Origin: Asaia bogorensis
Lineage (GTDB): Bacteria; Pseudomonadota; Alphaproteobacteria; Acetobacterales; Acetobacteraceae
DNA length: 8,412 nt
Assembly (NCBI GenBank): GCA_945871455.1
Contig: CAMBXJ010000169.1
Location: 1 to 8,412 of the forward strand
Direction of reading: 5' to 3'
The position numbers and the translations under genes are program-made. The notes below the pieces were generated by a model, which worked only from the letters and a program-made list of their open reading frames with translations, did no database searches and was not told the DNA's origin. Below, in pieces: positions 6,907-8,412 of this stretch; the stretch's first letter is position 1; every line of letters begins with the position of its first letter.

Positions 6907-6927
6907 GCGCGCGGTGGGATCGCGCGC
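6907..6927. repeat. GC-rich inverted repeat in the pdxH-fabI intergenic region
   Basis: GCGCGCG (6907-6913) and CGCGCGC (6921-6927) are perfect 7-bp arms around a 7-nt loop. They lie 114 bp before the fabI start. Alternating GC is low-complexity in such a genome, so chance is a fair explanation. It could form a leader hairpin if fabI transcription starts upstream of it. Confidence 0.35.
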
Positions 6928-7030
6928 CGGTGTCCCGATCGCCGGACTTGGCGTGAGACAGCCTCTTGCCCCCACCTGTCTGCCTGTGCCACCACCTGGA
7001 TGCAGTGGACATCGCCCGCTACAGCGATTC

Positions 7031-7036
7031 AGAGGA
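7031..7036 (+). promoter_or_regulatory. Shine-Dalgarno of fabI
   Basis: AGAGGA lies 5 nt before ATG 7042. It fixes this ATG as the start rather than the earlier in-frame ATGs at 6895 and 7000, whose extra residues do not resemble FabI. Confidence 0.7.
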
Positions 7037-7041
7037 TTATC

Positions 7042-7884
7042 ATGGCCGCCAGTGCCCCCGCCGCTCTCCCGGTCAAAGGCTCGCTGATGCAAGGCAAGCG
7101 AGGCCTGATCATGGGAGTCGCGAACGATCGCTCCCTCGGTTGGGGCATTGCCGAAGCCTGCGCCGCGCAGGGTGCCGAACTGGCCTTCACCTTTCTGGGC
7201 GATTCGCTGGAGCGGCGGGTGCGCCCGCTGGCGGCCTCGGTCGGGTCCGATCTGGTGTTGCCATGCGATGTCGGCGACGAGGCCAGCATCGATGCCGCCT
7301 TCCAGGCGCTGCGGGAACGGTGGGACGGGCTGGACTTCCTGGTCCATGCGATCGGTTTCGCGGACAAGGCCTATCTGCGCGGCCGGTATCTGGACACGCC
7401 CCGTGCCGCGTTCCTGCAAGCACTTGACATATCTTGCTATTCTTTCACCGCCGTTTGCCAACGCGCGGTGCCGATGATGCGTCCCGGCGGCAGCCTGCTG
7501 ACCCTGACCTATCTTGGCGCGGAACGCTGGGTGCCGCATTACAACATCATGGGGGTCGCGAAAGCCGCGTTGGAAGCGTCAGTGCGCTACCTCGCGGCCG
7601 ACCTTGGCGGCGACGGGATTCGCGTGAACGGCATCAGCGCCGGCCCCATCAAGACACTCGCGGCTTCGGGAATCGGCGATTTCCGCTATATCCTGCGGTG
7701 GAACCAGCTCAATTCGCCGATGCAGCGCAACGTGACGATCGAGGAGGTGGGCGGCGCCGGCCTTTACTTGTTGTCCGACCTGGCATCCGGCGTGACCGGG
7801 GAGGTGCATCATGTCGATTGCGGCTACCACGTCGTCGGCATGAAGAACCCGGAAGCGCCGGACATCGCGATCGTCGAGCCCTGA
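7042..7884 (+). CDS. fabI: Enoyl-[acyl-carrier-protein] reductase, FabI type
   Basis: The product (280 aa) reduces trans-2-enoyl-ACP to acyl-ACP with NAD(P)H, the last step of each fatty acid elongation round, in the cytoplasm. It is a short-chain dehydrogenase fold. Seen: the cofactor loop GVANDRSLGWGIA (25-37), the Cys-Asp-Val segment (75-77) after the third strand, HAIGFADK (102-109), the FabI-type catalytic residues Tyr157, Tyr167 and Lys174 (YNIMGVAK, 167-174), and GISAGPIKTLAASGIGDF (197-214). Residues matching the E. coli triclosan-contact positions Gly93, Met159 and Phe203 are present (Gly105, Met170, Phe214), so inhibition by triclosan is expected. The length is slightly above the 262 aa of E. 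coli because of short N- and C-terminal additions, as usual in alphaproteobacteria. A good ribosome site precedes the ATG. aroC follows after 91 bp on the same strand, and the two may be co-transcribed. Confidence 0.97.
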   Translation: MAASAPAALPVKGSLMQGKRGLIMGVANDRSLGWGIAEACAAQGAELAFTFLGDSLERRVRPLAASVGSDLVLPCDVGDEASIDAAFQALRERWDGLDFLVHAIGFADKAYLRGRYLDTPRAAFLQALDISCYSFTAVCQRAVPMMRPGGSLLTLTYLGAERWVPHYNIMGVAKAALEASVRYLAADLGGDGIRVNGISAGPIKTLAASGIGDFRYILRWNQLNSPMQRNVTIEEVGGAGLYLLSDLASGVTGEVHHVDCGYHVVGMKNPEAPDIAIVEP

Positions 7885-7975
7885 GGCAGGGCGGGTCAAC
7901 GCATGAACGACGGAACCGCCCCAATGGACCGGTTGCCCACGGGCGACGGCCTAACCGGCAACGCAGGCCGATCCA

Positions 7976-8412
7976 ATGAGCCATAACAGCTTCGGCCATC
8001 TGTTCCGCTTCACCACGTGGGGCGAGAGCCACGGACCCGCCATCGGCTGCGTCGTCGATGGGTGCCCGCCGCGCCTGCCGCTGACCGAGGCCGATATCCA
8101 GCCCTGGCTCGACCGGCGCCGACCCGGCCAGTCGAAGTTCACCACCCAACGCCAGGAACCGTACGAGATTCGCATCCTGTCCGGCGTGTTCGACGGGATG
8201 ACCACCGGTACGCCGATCGCCATGATCATCGACAATGTCGATCAGCGGTCTCGCGACTATTCCACCATTGCCGCGCAGTTCCGCCCCGGCCACGCGGATC
8301 TGACCTATGAGCTGAAATACGGCATCCGCGACTATCGTGGCGGCGGGCGATCCTCGGCCCGGGAGACCGCCATGCGAGTCGCCGCGGGCGCCGTGGCACG
8401 CTTGGTTCTTGG
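7976..8412 (+). CDS. aroC: Chorismate synthase, N-terminal part (cut by the window end)
   Basis: The first 145 codons of chorismate synthase are present; the rest (the family is about 350-370 aa) lies beyond the edge. The enzyme makes chorismate from 5-enolpyruvylshikimate 3-phosphate by 1,4-elimination of phosphate, using reduced FMN, and so feeds aromatic amino acids, folate and quinones. Signature 1 is [17 protein letters not shown] (16-32), with the catalytic His19. Next come LDRRRPGQ (45-52) and [20 protein letters not shown] (102-121), with the second catalytic His106. Signature 2 is [17 protein letters not shown] (124-140). ATG 7976 gives the normal N-terminus; the ribosome site is weak (GCAGG about 9 nt upstream). 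A 27-codon frame at 7903-7986 runs across this start. Identification is certain; the C-terminus could not be checked. Confidence 0.97.
   Translation, partial: MSHNSFGHLFRFTTWGESHGPAIGCVVDGCPPRLPLTEADIQPWLDRRRPGQSKFTTQRQEPYEIRILSGVFDGMTTGTPIAMIIDNVDQRSRDYSTIAAQFRPGHADLTYELKYGIRDYRGGGRSSARETAMRVAAGAVARLVL

Larger units (their letters stand above)
6769..7041. other. Divergent intergenic region between pdxH and fabI
   Basis: This 273-bp region must supply promoters for both the pdxH operon and fabI. I could not find a -35/-10 pair on either strand good enough to report. It holds several GC-rich repeats: GCCTGGG twice (6813-6819, 6825-6831), a small palindrome GCCTT-GG-AAGGC (6799-6810), and a GC stem at 6907-6927. 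No ORF here has family features. Confidence 0.5.

Noticed and set aside
6769..7539. N-terminal extension of pdxH (frame open up to 7539)
   Set aside because: The extension is antisense to fabI and crosses the intergenic region. The family N-terminus matches the start at 6768.

Overview
The window is GC-rich, with G or C at most third codon positions. It carries ordinary chromosomal genes of an alphaproteobacterium. The FabI C-terminus, the AroC and PdxH sequences and the pdxH / fabI-aroC arrangement fit Rhodospirillales, possibly Acetobacteraceae. That placement is a judgement from memory of such proteins, not a computed one. I see no rRNA, tRNA, CRISPR array, insertion sequence, integrase or att site.

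Left part (1-3406): a plus-strand gene for an AtuA-family (DUF1446) protein of about 464 aa meets, tail to tail with a 6-bp overlap, a minus-strand gene for a luciferase-like (LLM class) flavin-dependent monooxygenase of 379 aa. Upstream of the monooxygenase, on the same strand after a 77-bp gap, is a 212-aa membrane-anchored protein. It resembles a histidine-kinase ATPase domain but lacks a phosphoacceptor histidine and the N-box asparagines. The AtuA-like protein and the monooxygenase look like small-molecule catabolism genes of unknown substrate.

Middle part (3407-6768): a 275-bp intergenic stretch with one clear inverted repeat is followed by a tightly packed minus-strand set, transcribed right to left. 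It runs pdxH (pyridoxamine 5'-phosphate oxidase), then a 537-aa fusion of an aminoglycoside-phosphotransferase-like kinase domain to a P-loop NTPase/kinase domain, then a tandem universal stress protein. The gaps are 4 and 2 bp, so this reads as one operon. The fusion gene carries a 15-bp tandem repeat encoding a His-Gly-Thr pentapeptide array, the most unusual coding feature of the window.

Right part (6769-8412): a 273-bp divergent intergenic region separates pdxH from fabI (NADH-dependent enoyl-ACP reductase, fatty acid synthesis). fabI is followed after 91 bp by aroC (chorismate synthase, shikimate pathway), which is cut by the window end after 145 codons.

I found no convincing evidence of a new defence, mobile or biosynthetic system. 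The points worth a second look are the in-frame minisatellite in the kinase-fusion gene, the degenerate kinase-like membrane protein, and the AtuA-like / monooxygenase pair.
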